This document shows positions 1 to 8,073 of a DNA stretch of 64,000 nucleotides, piece after piece. This DNA is from Treponema sp. (GTDB lineage Bacteria; Spirochaetota; Spirochaetia; Treponematales; Breznakiellaceae). The translations under genes were made by a program, and so were the position numbers. The notes below the pieces were generated by a model. That model saw nothing but the letters and a program-made list of their open reading frames with translations, did not search any database and was not told where the DNA came from. Position 1 is the first letter of the stretch. Every line of letters begins with the position of its first letter. The stretch is taken from NCBI GenBank assembly GCA_009782555.1, contig WRIV01000003.1, positions 1 through 64,000 on the forward strand. The letters run 5' to 3'.

Positions 1-159
1 GAACTATTTATCTGTCAATACAAAAATAATAATTATTTAATTCTTTTGTAATGTTTTTTTCTCATTACACTATATATTTGTTAACCTCCAAACTTTTATC
101 TTGCGGGGAAAGAAAACACGCTTCTTATTTGCTATGCTGCGCCATAAATGACCGTGCGC

Positions 160-197
160 CCCGCCGGGAAATACGACCCCCCGGCGGGAGTGTTTTT
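160..197 (+). terminator. Terminator-like GC hairpin
   Basis: A perfect 9-base inverted repeat (cccgccggg at 160-168, cccggcggg at 180-188) encloses an 11-base loop. It is followed by agtg and five T. This is an intrinsic-terminator shape for a plus-strand transcript entering from the left or starting within 1-150. The spacer between stem and T-run makes it imperfect. Confidence 0.45.
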
Positions 198-225
198 GAG
201 GGTTAAAATCTGCTTCGGAATGTTT

Positions 226-247
226 GATATGGCTAATTTGCCATATC
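226..247. repeat. Perfect 8-base inverted repeat
   Basis: The arms gatatggc (226-233) and gccatatc (240-247) are separated by six bases. It lies 38 bases after the terminator-like hairpin. It could be an RNA hairpin or a protein-binding palindrome. Confidence 0.4.
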
Positions 248-276
248 TTTAATTGAAAACCAGGAAGATAGTGCGG

Positions 277-303
277 TATGGTATTACTACCAACCCTACC
301 ATA
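277..303. repeat. 7-base inverted repeat
   Basis: The arms tatggta (277-283) and taccata (297-303) are separated by 13 bases. This is the third hairpin-forming element in a 150-base gene-free stretch. Function unknown. Confidence 0.3.
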
Positions 304-458
304 GCATTCTTGAGAAATCAGTTTTCCGTCTTTGAAAAAAGCTTTCTTTCAATTTGTTAACATTACGGCCGAAAAAAATCTCTTGCGGCACGAACTTATT
401 TTGGACTCAGAGGGCAAAACACCTTAAAAGTAACGGCGAAAAAACTATGTACCGCAAA

Positions 459-1802
459 TTATACAATCCCAAGAATCGCCTTAGCTATCGAAAAATAAAT
501 GATCAGCGAAGCGGCGTCCACGATGGTAGTAATCAGCGGTGCCGCCATAATTGCCGGGTCTATTTTCAGCCGTTTTGCAAAAATGGGAAGGAGGCCGCCT
601 ACCGTTTTTGCCATAAGAATTGTGCAGAACAGGGACAGGGTAACGGTCAGGGATAACAAAAAATCTTGTCCGCTCATCAAATAAACTCTGACAAGATTGA
701 TAAGTCCCAGCCCCAGGCCGCAGAGAGCTCCAACGCGGATTTCTTTCCAAAGCACGCGGAGAACATCATTGAGGCTGATTTCGCCTACCGCCATACCGCG
801 GATGATCAGTGTTGAGGCCTGAGAACCGGCATTCCCGCTGGTGTCCATGAGCATGGGTATAAAGGCCATCAGGACGGGCAGTACCGACAGCCCTTTCTCA
901 AAGCCCGATATGATGCTGCCGGTTATGGTTGCCGAAAGCATAAGCACCAAAAGCCAGAGCATACGGTTTCTTGCCAGCCGGATAATACTGGTTTTTAAGT
1001 ACGGTTCGTCCGAAGGGGCAAGAGCGGCCATCTTTTCAATATCTTCGGTACTTTCCTCGACTATAACCTCCATGATGTCGTCTACGGTTATAATACCGAC
1101 CAAACGCTGCTCCGTATCCACCACAGGCATTGCCAACAGGTCGTACTTTTGAAACTGGTCTGCTGTAACTTCCTGATCGTCCGTGGTATAGGCAAAGATA
1201 AAATTTGTGTCCATTATATCGCCGATCCGATCCTCCGGACGGGCGAGCATCAGTGTTTTTGCAGACACCACCCCCACCAGTATCCTGTCCCTGCGTATCA
1301 CATAACAGGTGTATATAGTTTCCTTGTTGGGACCCGTATTTCGGATAGCGTCAAATGCTTCCCGCACCGTGGCATCTTCACGCAGATCAACATATTCGGT
1401 GGTCATGATGCTGCCCGCCGAATCATCAGGGTACTGCAATAATTGATTAATTAGCTTCCGTTTTTCGGGAGGAACATTTTGCAAAACGCGCTTAACCACA
1501 TTGGCGGGCAGCTCTTCGATAAAGTCCACAGCGTCATCCACAAAGAGTTTATTGATAATATCGCCAATTTCCGTATCAGCAAGTGCTTCGATGATGATCT
1601 GCTGGCGATCGTTGTCCACATAAGCAAATACATCGGCTGCCATGGGTTTTGGCAGAACTCTGAACAACTGGATAATTTTTTCCCTGTCCAGGTCTTCGAA
1701 TATTTCAGCGATGTCAACGGTATTCATGCCGGAAAGCATGGCCTTTAACTCTGAAATGTCAACAGAACCGGCATTAATAATTGATAAAATTTTATTGTTC
1801 AT
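459..1802 (-). CDS. mgtE: Magnesium transporter MgtE
   Basis: This is an inner-membrane Mg2+ channel of the MgtE family, 447 residues, normal for the family. The N-terminal helical domain (about residues 1-130) carries the typical ELPAN and DDSAGSIMT stretches. A CBS-domain pair follows (about 135-260), which in MgtE senses cytosolic Mg2+ and closes the pore. Five membrane helices fill the rest, with the pore signature MLMDTSGNAGSQ. An in-frame ATG lies 66 bases upstream at 1868. The start at 1802 is preferred because gaggg precedes it at normal spacing and the protein then begins MNNKILSI as in relatives. It appears monocistronic, with its own promoter and a leader of nearly 200 bases. A second Mg2+ transporter, MgtA-like, lies at the other end of the window. 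Confidence 0.95.
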   Translation of the reverse strand: MNNKILSIINAGSVDISELKAMLSGMNTVDIAEIFEDLDREKIIQLFRVLPKPMAADVFAYVDNDRQQIIIEALADTEIGDIINKLFVDDAVDFIEELPANVVKRVLQNVPPEKRKLINQLLQYPDDSAGSIMTTEYVDLREDATVREAFDAIRNTGPNKETIYTCYVIRRDRILVGVVSAKTLMLARPEDRIGDIMDTNFIFAYTTDDQEVTADQFQKYDLLAMPVVDTEQRLVGIITVDDIMEVIVEESTEDIEKMAALAPSDEPYLKTSIIRLARNRMLWLLVLMLSATITGSIISGFEKGLSVLPVLMAFIPMLMDTSGNAGSQASTLIIRGMAVGEISLNDVLRVLWKEIRVGALCGLGLGLINLVRVYLMSGQDFLLSLTVTLSLFCTILMAKTVGGLLPIFAKRLKIDPAIMAAPLITTIVDAASLIIYFSIAKAILGIV

Positions 1803-1921
1803 TTGAGTACCCTCAAAATTGGTTTTTATCGGCACAATTTTTTCGTCAGCGTTCCATCTTACAGGCATCCTGTGCCGGCGTATTCGTCAATTTCAATATA
1901 ACCGCTTTGCCCATTTATTGT

Positions 1922-1963
1922 TCAAAACAAGAATTGTCTCATAATAATTCTCAGCCGGCTCAT
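1922..1963 (-). CDS. Possible 13-codon leader ORF of mgtE
   Basis: An ATG-initiated ORF of 13 codons (MSRLRIIMRQFLF) lies in the mgtE leader, 120 bases before the mgtE start. Its Shine-Dalgarno is weak (aggaac). It may be chance. It is listed because translated leader peptides control Mg2+ transporter genes in enterobacteria. Confidence 0.15.
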   Translation of the reverse strand: MSRLRIIMRQFLF

Positions 1964-2004
1964 GCAAGCCCAGTTCCTGCTCCTTAATGATTTTTTTACA
2001 GGTG

Positions 2005-2033
2005 ATCATACCGCAAAACAATATCTTATTCAA
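2005..2033 (-). promoter_or_regulatory. Promoter of mgtE
   Basis: Read on the minus strand: TTGAAT (2033-2028), a 17-base spacer, TATGAT (2010-2005). This is a close match to a sigma-70-type promoter, pointing at mgtE with a start near 1998. Confidence 0.6.
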
Positions 2034-2160
2034 TAGAAACATGAAACTAGCTTCGCAGCACGGTGATATGTTGATCCGCTTGACAAATAGGCTGAGGCTG
2101 ACTAATTCATAGATAGATTAGCCAGCCCAAACCAACGGGAAGGGAAAAAGTGCAGCGCTG

Positions 2161-3219
2161 TTATGCTGCCATCGAATCCAGATTCAATGTCCTCGCTGAT
2201 TCACCGGCGATGCAAATTCGCCGATCCTTATGCAGCCAGATCGCCATATCCCTGATAGTTTCTTCGAATGGACGTACCCTGAAACCAAGCTCCCGTTTTG
2301 CTTTTTCGCAGGAGAAAACATTGTTCCTGCTCAAGTTATAAATGGCAAAACTGGTAAGCAGCCCCGGCTTTTTAGTAAAAAAACTGACACACGAAGAAAG
2401 AACGGCAAGAACCTTTGCTGCGGACACAGGCAGTATCGTATTTATTTCCTTTGCTCCGGTATTGCTGCTGATCAGCTGGAATAAATCACGCATTGAAACG
2501 GAGCTGTTGCTCAAAATATAACCTTCCCCCCGGCGGCCTTTTTCCGTGCAGGCAATAACGCCATCGGCAAGATCTCTGACATCAACGGCGTTAAAACTTC
2601 CGGCAATCCCCGCGGGCATTTTTCCGTTAAAGTAATCAATGATAAAATTGGTAAAATAGCCGTTGCCGTAATCATTGGGACCTGAAATACCGCTGGGATA
2701 TACAATAGAAGCATCAAGACCGTGTTCCTTTACCGCATCAATCACAAGCCGGGTTGCCATAGCTTTGGTTTTTCCATAACCGCCTATAACTAGATCAGGA
2801 TCAAAAGAGTTTATTTCCCGGATAACCTGCCCGCGGGGGAGTTCAGGAATAGCTCCGGTAGAACTGACGTATACCAGTTTCTTCACTTTGTGCCTTATGC
2901 AGGCATCAAGGATATTTTGAGTTCCGGTAACGTTCACGGCGTACAATTTTTTGCTTAACTCGGGAGAAACGGTTACCATGCTGGCGCAGTGAATAACGAT
3001 AATATCCGTATCATTCGGTACGCCGAAAAACTGTTCAATTGAACCGGCATCCAGAATATCGCCGGAAACAATTTCCACCTCAGCAGGAACCTGTGTAATG
3101 GCAGGATCTCCTCTCAAAACAAGGGCCCTAACCGCTTTGTTTTGAGCAATCAGCAAACGGGAGATATTGCTCCCCAGGTACCCGGCCGCTCCGGTTAATA
3201 AATAAATGGCTTTTTTCAT
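2161..3219 (-). CDS. NAD(P)-dependent epimerase/dehydratase (extended SDR)
   Basis: This is a soluble Rossmann-fold oxidoreductase, 352 residues from this start. The nucleotide-binding motif TGAAGYLG sits at the N terminus, the SDR catalytic YGKTK (YxxxK) mid-protein, and VSSTGA supplies the usual serine. The overall pattern is that of the dihydroflavonol-4-reductase/3-beta-HSD-like extended SDRs. The substrate cannot be told. Two ATGs compete (3225 and 3219). The second is chosen because gagg lies seven bases before it, whereas it almost touches the first. It lies 116 bases after the histidine kinase gene on the same strand and may be read with it. Confidence 0.8.
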   Translation of the reverse strand: MKKAIYLLTGAAGYLGSNISRLLIAQNKAVRALVLRGDPAITQVPAEVEIVSGDILDAGSIEQFFGVPNDTDIIVIHCASMVTVSPELSKKLYAVNVTGTQNILDACIRHKVKKLVYVSSTGAIPELPRGQVIREINSFDPDLVIGGYGKTKAMATRLVIDAVKEHGLDASIVYPSGISGPNDYGNGYFTNFIIDYFNGKMPAGIAGSFNAVDVRDLADGVIACTEKGRRGEGYILSNSSVSMRDLFQLISSNTGAKEINTILPVSAAKVLAVLSSCVSFFTKKPGLLTSFAIYNLSRNNVFSCEKAKRELGFRVRPFEETIRDMAIWLHKDRRICIAGESARTLNLDSMAA

Positions 3220-3341
3220 CTTCATACCTCAATATCATTAAGATACTTTGAATTTAGACAGGCGATGTTATGAGTTATTAATGATCTGTTAAGGAAATAT
3301 TAAATCATCTGAAATTCAGAAAAAAACGGAAAATGGAGGCG

Positions 3342-4418
3342 TCAAACCTTCAAGCAGACTGAAAAAGTTGTTCCATATCCGTTTTCACTGTCCACAGTAA
3401 TGGTTCCGCCAAGCAAATCCACGGTTTTTTTAACCAGCGCAAGGCCAAGGCCGTTCCCCTCCTGGGCATGGGAGGTATCTCCCTGAAAAAACTTGTCAAA
3501 TATGCGTTTTTGGGTATCTTTTGTCATACCAATGCCGGTATCGGTTACCGAAATCACTGCAAAGCTTTCCGATTCCGGCGCATTTTGGATTTTCAGGCTT
3601 AGAATTATTTTTCCGCCGGGATTGGTAAATTTAACCGCATTGGAAAGCAGGTTATTCCATACAATTTCCAGCATGCTTCCATCATAGCAGACGTTTACTT
3701 CGTCCAAATCCGCCTCAAAATCTATGTTTTTTTGATCCCACCGTTCCTCAAAGGCCACGGCGCACTGCCGAAGCTGTTCACTTAGCTCAAAAAAATCCGC
3801 TTTCGGTAAAATTTCCTGGTTTTCAAGTTTATTTAACTTTAAAATGTTGGCCACCATTGCGGTAAGCCTTTGCGTCGCTTCGACAATGGTTGCGGTATAT
3901 TCTCTTCGCTCTTCAGCCTGTAAGTTTTCCTTCTGCAAAGCTGTTGCGTAAGACTGTATAACCGAAAGGGGCGTTTTTATTTCATGGGAGACATTTGCAA
4001 TAAAGTCGTTTTTCAGGGTTTCTATGGCCGCAAGTTCCTTTGCCATAATATTAAAATCATCAAACATTACTTCAACAAAGTCTTTTTTCCCGTCCCTGCG
4101 CGAAGGAGATATGCGGACCGAAAAATCCCCCATGGTTATCTTCTTTGCTGCCTCACTGATAGTCCGCATTGGACGGTTCCATATAACATGGCGGACTATG
4201 GCGATCCCTGTCAAAAAAACCGCCGCCGTTATCATGATATACAGCATAAGCAGATTGATGGTCAATCTGATATTTGTTTCCATTAAACCGCTTTGTCCCA
4301 AAACCTGGTAAATCCACATATGGAAGCCGTTAATGGCCGACAATGTCAGAAGCATTATCAAGTAGTCTTTTATAGACATATAACCGGCATTGATACGGGG
4401 GTCTTTGTTTCTTTTCAT
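3342..4418 (-). CDS. Sensor histidine kinase
   Basis: This is an inner-membrane two-component kinase of 358 residues. Two N-terminal membrane helices (about 18-38 and 52-76) enclose only a short outer loop, so it probably does not bind a large ligand itself. A HAMP linker follows, then the dimerisation domain with phospho-acceptor His145 in NVSHEIKTP. The ATPase domain has NNLLSNAVKF (N box), DTGIGM (G1) and GNGLGLAL (G2). The start overlaps the regulator stop by four bases (ATGA), so the two are translationally coupled. The order binding protein, regulator, kinase resembles PhoB/PhoR loci, but phosphate sensing is inference. Confidence 0.9.
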   Translation of the reverse strand: MKRNKDPRINAGYMSIKDYLIMLLTLSAINGFHMWIYQVLGQSGLMETNIRLTINLLMLYIMITAAVFLTGIAIVRHVIWNRPMRTISEAAKKITMGDFSVRISPSRRDGKKDFVEVMFDDFNIMAKELAAIETLKNDFIANVSHEIKTPLSVIQSYATALQKENLQAEERREYTATIVEATQRLTAMVANILKLNKLENQEILPKADFFELSEQLRQCAVAFEERWDQKNIDFEADLDEVNVCYDGSMLEIVWNNLLSNAVKFTNPGGKIILSLKIQNAPESESFAVISVTDTGIGMTKDTQKRIFDKFFQGDTSHAQEGNGLGLALVKKTVDLLGGTITVDSENGYGTTFSVCLKV

Positions 4419-5086
4419 TTCAATACCGCTTTGTATCCCAGCCCATGGATAGTAACAATCTCAAAATCCTTGCATTCGGAAAATTTTTCCCGCAGTTTGG
4501 TAATATACACGTCCACCGAACGGGGGGTGGTTCCGGTCTCGGTACCCCAAAGATCGTCCATAAGTTGATGGCGGGTAAATGTTTTTTTTGGATAGGACAG
4601 CAATTTATACAGAACCTGAAATTCTTTTAAGGTAAGGGGTATCTCCTCTTCATTCAGGTAAGCGGCTGTTTCATCTGCGTTCAAGATAAGAGCGCCGACG
4701 GTCAGTTTTTTTTCGTTTGCTATATTAGCCCGGCGGAGCAATGCCGCAACTCTGAGCGCCAGTTCTTCCATGTCTATGGGTTTAACCATGTAATCGTCTA
4801 TGCCGATACGGAACCCTTTCTGCTTGGAAGATATGTCGTCCCGGGAAGACACAAACAAAATAGGTATAGTTTTGTCCTGTTCCCTGACCAGCGAGGCTAG
4901 TTTATAGCCGTCAATTTCCGGCATCATGATATCGGAAACAATGAGATCAAATTTAATATCAATCATTTTATCAAAGGCTTCATTGGCGGATAGGCACCCA
5001 ACAGCCTTATAGTTATGTTCATTCAGGCAGGTGCAGACAATTTTGTTAAGCAGAGCGTCATCATCTACGACAAGAATATTGATCAT
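4415..5086 (-). CDS. OmpR/PhoB-family response regulator
   Basis: A 223-residue regulator. The receiver domain has the acidic pocket D8-D10 and phospho-acceptor Asp52 in VSDIMMP. The C-terminal winged helix ends in the typical TIHGLGYKAV. The start has aagggg and ggag upstream. It is the partner of the overlapping kinase gene. It lies 85 bases after the PstS-like gene, so all three may form one operon. Target genes cannot be inferred from the sequence. Confidence 0.93.
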   Translation of the reverse strand: MINILVVDDDALLNKIVCTCLNEHNYKAVGCLSANEAFDKMIDIKFDLIVSDIMMPEIDGYKLASLVREQDKTIPILFVSSRDDISSKQKGFRIGIDDYMVKPIDMEELALRVAALLRRANIANEKKLTVGALILNADETAAYLNEEEIPLTLKEFQVLYKLLSYPKKTFTRHQLMDDLWGTETGTTPRSVDVYITKLREKFSECKDFEIVTIHGLGYKAVLK

Positions 5087-5171
5087 CCCCTTTTCTCCAC
5101 TGAGGCTTAGAATTACATATAATTGTTATATCATGCCGGCAGAATAAAATCCATAAAGAAACAATATGTTT

Positions 5172-6755
5172 TTATCTTACCGGTAAATAACCGGTTTTTT
5201 CTGCCAGTTCCTGCCCTTGGGCAGACAGCATCCAATCAATGAATTTTTTTGTATTCTTGCTTTCATTGCCGGTAGTAACCGCATATACCGTCTGGGCAAA
5301 AGGGTAACTGCCATTTTGAATAGTAAGTTTCGAAGGCATAACACCGTCAACGGCTAAAACTTTTATTCCCGAACTGCCGGCAATTTTTAGATAAAACAAA
5401 AACGAATAACCAATCGCGCTGTTGTAGTTATAATAATTCGAGGCTACTGAGTGTATCATGAGCATCATGCCGCTGGGAACAAATTCACCTTCAAGAATCG
5501 GGCGCATAAGCTTATCTTCTTTCATGATTGATTGAAGGGTTGTCTGGCTGCCGGAATTTTCCGGACGCTGATAGGCGATTACCGGTTCATCAACGCCGCT
5601 TATGGTTTTCCAGTTTGTGATCCTGCCGGAATAAATATCTCTAATCTGCTGCTGGGTTATGCTGCTTAACACATTTTTGTCATTCACGATAAATACAAAT
5701 GCGTCGTTGGCAATGGGCGTAAGGTTAAATTGTTTGCCTTTTTCGGCGGCGGCGTTTTTTTCAGCCTTCGAAGGTTCATAACAGATAACGATATCCGCTT
5801 CTCCGTCAATGAGCCTCTGGTAGGCCCAGGAAGTTGTATTGCATTGGACAATACTCTTGGCAGCATTGGGGTGATAAGCAGTATACCTTTCCTGGCCCTC
5901 AAATTCAGGGTATACCGCACGAACAAAAGAAGAATAAAGGGGATACATGGCGGTGGCGCCGTCCAGCCGGGGCAAATTATCGTGGAGCTGCAATGACGGA
6001 GGATCGTTTAAAACCGCTACGTTTGTTTTCCTTTCATAACCGGAGTAGTCAAAGGGTAAATAATCGTACAGTATCATTTTTTCGGTATCGGATATGGAAA
6101 CCATTTCATTTGGGTTGCTTTTGAACTGTCCATCTAAGATGTCATAGTCCCCTCGTTCTTCTGGGGGAGCAAAGGCAAGCAATATATTCTCATAAAATTC
6201 CCTGTCGCTCAATGTCCGGCGCAGGAAGGCTATTTCCGAGACACAGGTATTGTTAAAATCTGTTCCCGGATATATATCGTCAATGACAAAGCGCACCGAT
6301 TTACATGCAATGATTTTTCCAAAAGCATACTGTTCAAAACTGATCGAATCTTTGATGGGGATTGTTATATGATCTTTTTCGTCAAAATAAATGGTAAAGG
6401 CCTTTACCCTGTTGTTTTTGCCGTAATAATCCAGGTGGCCGTTTCCGTTCTTTAGGGCAAAACCGGCAATCGTTTCGCTGCCTGCAAAAGTTAAGGTAAA
6501 AGACTCTCCTATTCCATTGCCCGCAGAACCTTCCGCCCAGGAACGCCAGGTTTGGTCGACAAGATAATGGGCATAATACGTTTGCTGAACATCCGTCCGT
6601 TCCGATGATGCGTGGACACCCAATATCGGAACCAGCAGATCGCCCCTATAGCGGGTACCTTTATATTCGCTTGTTTCCGCAGAGAAAAAAAGAAAGATCG
6701 CTAAACAGCCGATAGCAGAAAAAAACACTAAAGAAAAGAGTGTTCTATTTTTCAT
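5172..6755 (-). CDS. PstS-like binding protein with NADase-type carbohydrate-binding-like domain
   Basis: An exported protein of 527 residues. A hydrophobic N-terminal segment (about 7-26) serves as signal or anchor. Residues about 45-195 form a discoidin-like domain with ASSER..., YLVDQTWRSWAEG and CVSEIAFL, the pattern of the NADase-type glycan-binding domain. From about 255 to the end it is a PstS-like substrate-binding domain: DGATAMYPLYSSF, DIVICYEPS, PVIAYQRPENSGSQT and a C-terminal IDWMLSAQGQELAEKTGYLPV. No PstC/A/B transport genes are next to it, and it lies just upstream of a response regulator and kinase. It therefore looks more like a ligand-sensing or surface-binding component than part of a transporter. 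The ligand is unknown. Confidence 0.75.
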   Translation of the reverse strand: MKNRTLFSLVFFSAIGCLAIFLFFSAETSEYKGTRYRGDLLVPILGVHASSERTDVQQTYYAHYLVDQTWRSWAEGSAGNGIGESFTLTFAGSETIAGFALKNGNGHLDYYGKNNRVKAFTIYFDEKDHITIPIKDSISFEQYAFGKIIACKSVRFVIDDIYPGTDFNNTCVSEIAFLRRTLSDREFYENILLAFAPPEERGDYDILDGQFKSNPNEMVSISDTEKMILYDYLPFDYSGYERKTNVAVLNDPPSLQLHDNLPRLDGATAMYPLYSSFVRAVYPEFEGQERYTAYHPNAAKSIVQCNTTSWAYQRLIDGEADIVICYEPSKAEKNAAAEKGKQFNLTPIANDAFVFIVNDKNVLSSITQQQIRDIYSGRITNWKTISGVDEPVIAYQRPENSGSQTTLQSIMKEDKLMRPILEGEFVPSGMMLMIHSVASNYYNYNSAIGYSFLFYLKIAGSSGIKVLAVDGVMPSKLTIQNGSYPFAQTVYAVTTGNESKNTKKFIDWMLSAQGQELAEKTGYLPVR

Positions 6756-6814
6756 TTTGATAATATCCCCTTATATTAATTTTTTAAAACCCCTGCAAAT
6801 CCAGCATTCTGTTT

Positions 6815-7696
6815 TCAGGCCGAAATTGTTGATTCCAGCGGCTCCATATGGATGGTCGTAATTATGTCAAAATCCTTCTGGATATAATCTTCAATCTCAC
6901 TTGCAATTTTATGTCCCTTTTCTATTGTCATATTTTTATCGAGCCTTACATGCAAAGTTAATTCTTTTTGGGTTACATAATCGTGCAGATGAAAATGGTG
7001 AATTTGCAGATTGTCATGGTAGGTGGCTTTAATATGGGCGGTTATTTTTTCTATTAACTCCCTGCTGGGTTCTTCACCCAGCATTTTGACTACGGTCTCT
7101 TTTACAATCTCAAAGACAGCGTAAAACAGAAACAGCGCCACGACTGCGGCCAGGGCGCTGTCAATCCACCAGAATTGCTGTGCAAAGAGCATGCCAAGGA
7201 CTACAATCAGGGAAGCTAGAGCATCTGACCTGTGATGCCATGCATCTGCTTTCACGCTCTCGTTACCCGTTTTCCTTGCAATGTAAAACGCATATTGAGC
7301 CAATGCTTCTTTAGCAACCACAGAAAAAGCCATTACCACAATGGCAGCGGTTCCATAATGGACCATTTCCTTATTGCCAAACCGAACGATCGCTTCTCTA
7401 AAAAAATCATATCCTATGATGGCGAGAAAAAAGGCGATAAAAAGGGCGGCAATCTGTTCCCAGCGCCCATGCCCAAAGGGATGTTCCTTGTCGGCCTTTT
7501 TTGACATGAGTTTCATTGCGATTATCAAAACTATTGAGCTTATTGAATCTGAAAGAGTATGCCATCCGTCGGCTGTCAGAGCCAGTGAACCGGTAATAAT
7601 TCCCACCCAAAATTTAAAGGCAGACAGGATTACATTGACAACGATCGATACAGCACCTTCAATATAACCGGCCTTAATTTTGTCCACATATTGCAT
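6815..7696 (-). CDS. Cation diffusion facilitator family transporter
   Basis: An inner-membrane divalent-metal/proton antiporter of the CDF family, about 293 residues from this ATG. Six membrane helices are visible. Helix 2 carries TADGWHTLSDS and helix 5 WHHRSDALAS, the paired metal sites (HxxxD type). The cytoplasmic C-terminal domain (from about 205) ends in DIITTIHMEPLE. The frame stays open to a TTG at 7744 that would add 16 residues. The ATG at 7696 is preferred because homologues start just before GYIEGAVSI. Neither has a good Shine-Dalgarno. Zn2+, Fe2+ or Mn2+ cannot be distinguished. Confidence 0.88.
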   Translation of the reverse strand: MQYVDKIKAGYIEGAVSIVVNVILSAFKFWVGIITGSLALTADGWHTLSDSISSIVLIIAMKLMSKKADKEHPFGHGRWEQIAALFIAFFLAIIGYDFFREAIVRFGNKEMVHYGTAAIVVMAFSVVAKEALAQYAFYIARKTGNESVKADAWHHRSDALASLIVVLGMLFAQQFWWIDSALAAVVALFLFYAVFEIVKETVVKMLGEEPSRELIEKITAHIKATYHDNLQIHHFHLHDYVTQKELTLHVRLDKNMTIEKGHKIASEIEDYIQKDFDIITTIHMEPLESTISA

Positions 7697-7728
7697 AATA
7701 ATGTGCGGCTTATTATTTGACAAGTCCC

Positions 7729-7757
7729 TTGCATTCTTTTGCAAAGATTAGTATATT
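7729..7757 (+). promoter_or_regulatory. Promoter of the 60-residue ORF, predicted leaderless
   Basis: TTGCAT (7729-7734), a 17-base spacer and TATATT (7752-7757). The ATG at 7764 lies six bases past the -10, at the expected transcription start. No Shine-Dalgarno is present, so the mRNA is predicted to be leaderless. The promoter overlaps the 5' end of the divergent CDF frame. Confidence 0.55.
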
Positions 7758-7763
7758 TATTAT

Positions 7764-7946
7764 ATGAATATACAAGGAATTTCTGCCGGTAATCCCCTGC
7801 CAAGGGTAGGAGAGGCAGCGGCGGTAAAGATGATGGGAGCGGCTATCTCTAACCAGAAACAACAGGCCATGAGTTTAATGAAACTGTTGAATTCGGCTCA
7901 GATTACCGATCCTGCCATGGGAAACCGGGTAAACATCCTAGCATAA
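7764..7946 (+). CDS. Small YjfB-like putative motility protein
   Basis: A 60-residue soluble protein. Residues 16-60 (AVKMMGAAISNQKQQAMSLMKLL, then a Pro/Gly turn and GNRVNILA) follow the pattern of the YjfB putative motility family: a helix, then a short tail ending in ...G..ldi.A. Members are small and of unknown biochemical role. It stands alone between the divergent CDF gene and a strong palindrome. It has a good promoter but no Shine-Dalgarno. The family call rests on pattern memory. Confidence 0.5.
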   Translation: MNIQGISAGNPLPRVGEAAAVKMMGAAISNQKQQAMSLMKLLNSAQITDPAMGNRVNILA

Positions 7947-7986
7947 CAGCGGAAAAAACCTCCCAAATCCTCAAATTTCCAAAGAA

Positions 7987-8023
7987 CGGTTTTATTAAAA
8001 CTGCCAAAGTTTTAATAAAACCG
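7987..8023. repeat. Perfect 16-base inverted repeat
   Basis: Two perfectly complementary 16-base arms (7987-8002 and 8008-8023, starting cggttttatt) enclose the five-base loop gccaa. It lies 40 bases after the small motility gene and 50 bases before the glucosidase start. The stem is AT-rich in the middle and followed by atttagcctgttttt. It could be a terminator for the first gene or an operator for the glucosidase. The length and perfection make chance unlikely. Confidence 0.6.
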
Positions 8024-8073
8024 ATTTAGCCTGTTTTTCATGGTTCAATACTAATTAAGGAAGCTGGCAAAGA

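Larger units (their letters stand above)
1..458. other. Gene-free left edge
   Basis: No credible coding sequence was found in this stretch. Bases 1-120 are AT-rich and featureless to my eye. Bases 160-303 hold three perfect inverted repeats in a row (160-188, 226-247, 277-303), listed separately. Bases 304-458 lie beyond the 3' end of mgtE and show no clear terminator. A reading frame at 354-656 mostly overlaps the mgtE 3' end in antisense and looks spurious. The stretch may be the 3' end of a transcript from the left, or a small structured RNA. Confidence 0.5.
1803..2160 (-). promoter_or_regulatory. mgtE leader and intergenic region
   Basis: This 358-base gap separates mgtE from the SDR gene. 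Transcription from the promoter at 2005-2033 would start near 1998, giving a leader of about 196 bases. The leader contains short inverted repeats (agaatt/aattct, ggct/agcc, acagg/cctgt). It also holds a 13-codon ORF at 1922-1963 (minus, MSRLRIIMRQFLF) with an AGGA about 11 bases before its ATG. Long Mg2+-sensing leaders are known on Mg2+-transporter genes. I could not recognise an M-box, so a control role is inference. Confidence 0.4.

Noticed and set aside
2096-2127. Imperfect hairpin after the SDR gene as its terminator
   Set aside because: One mismatch and no T-run on the minus strand; kept only as a possible structure.
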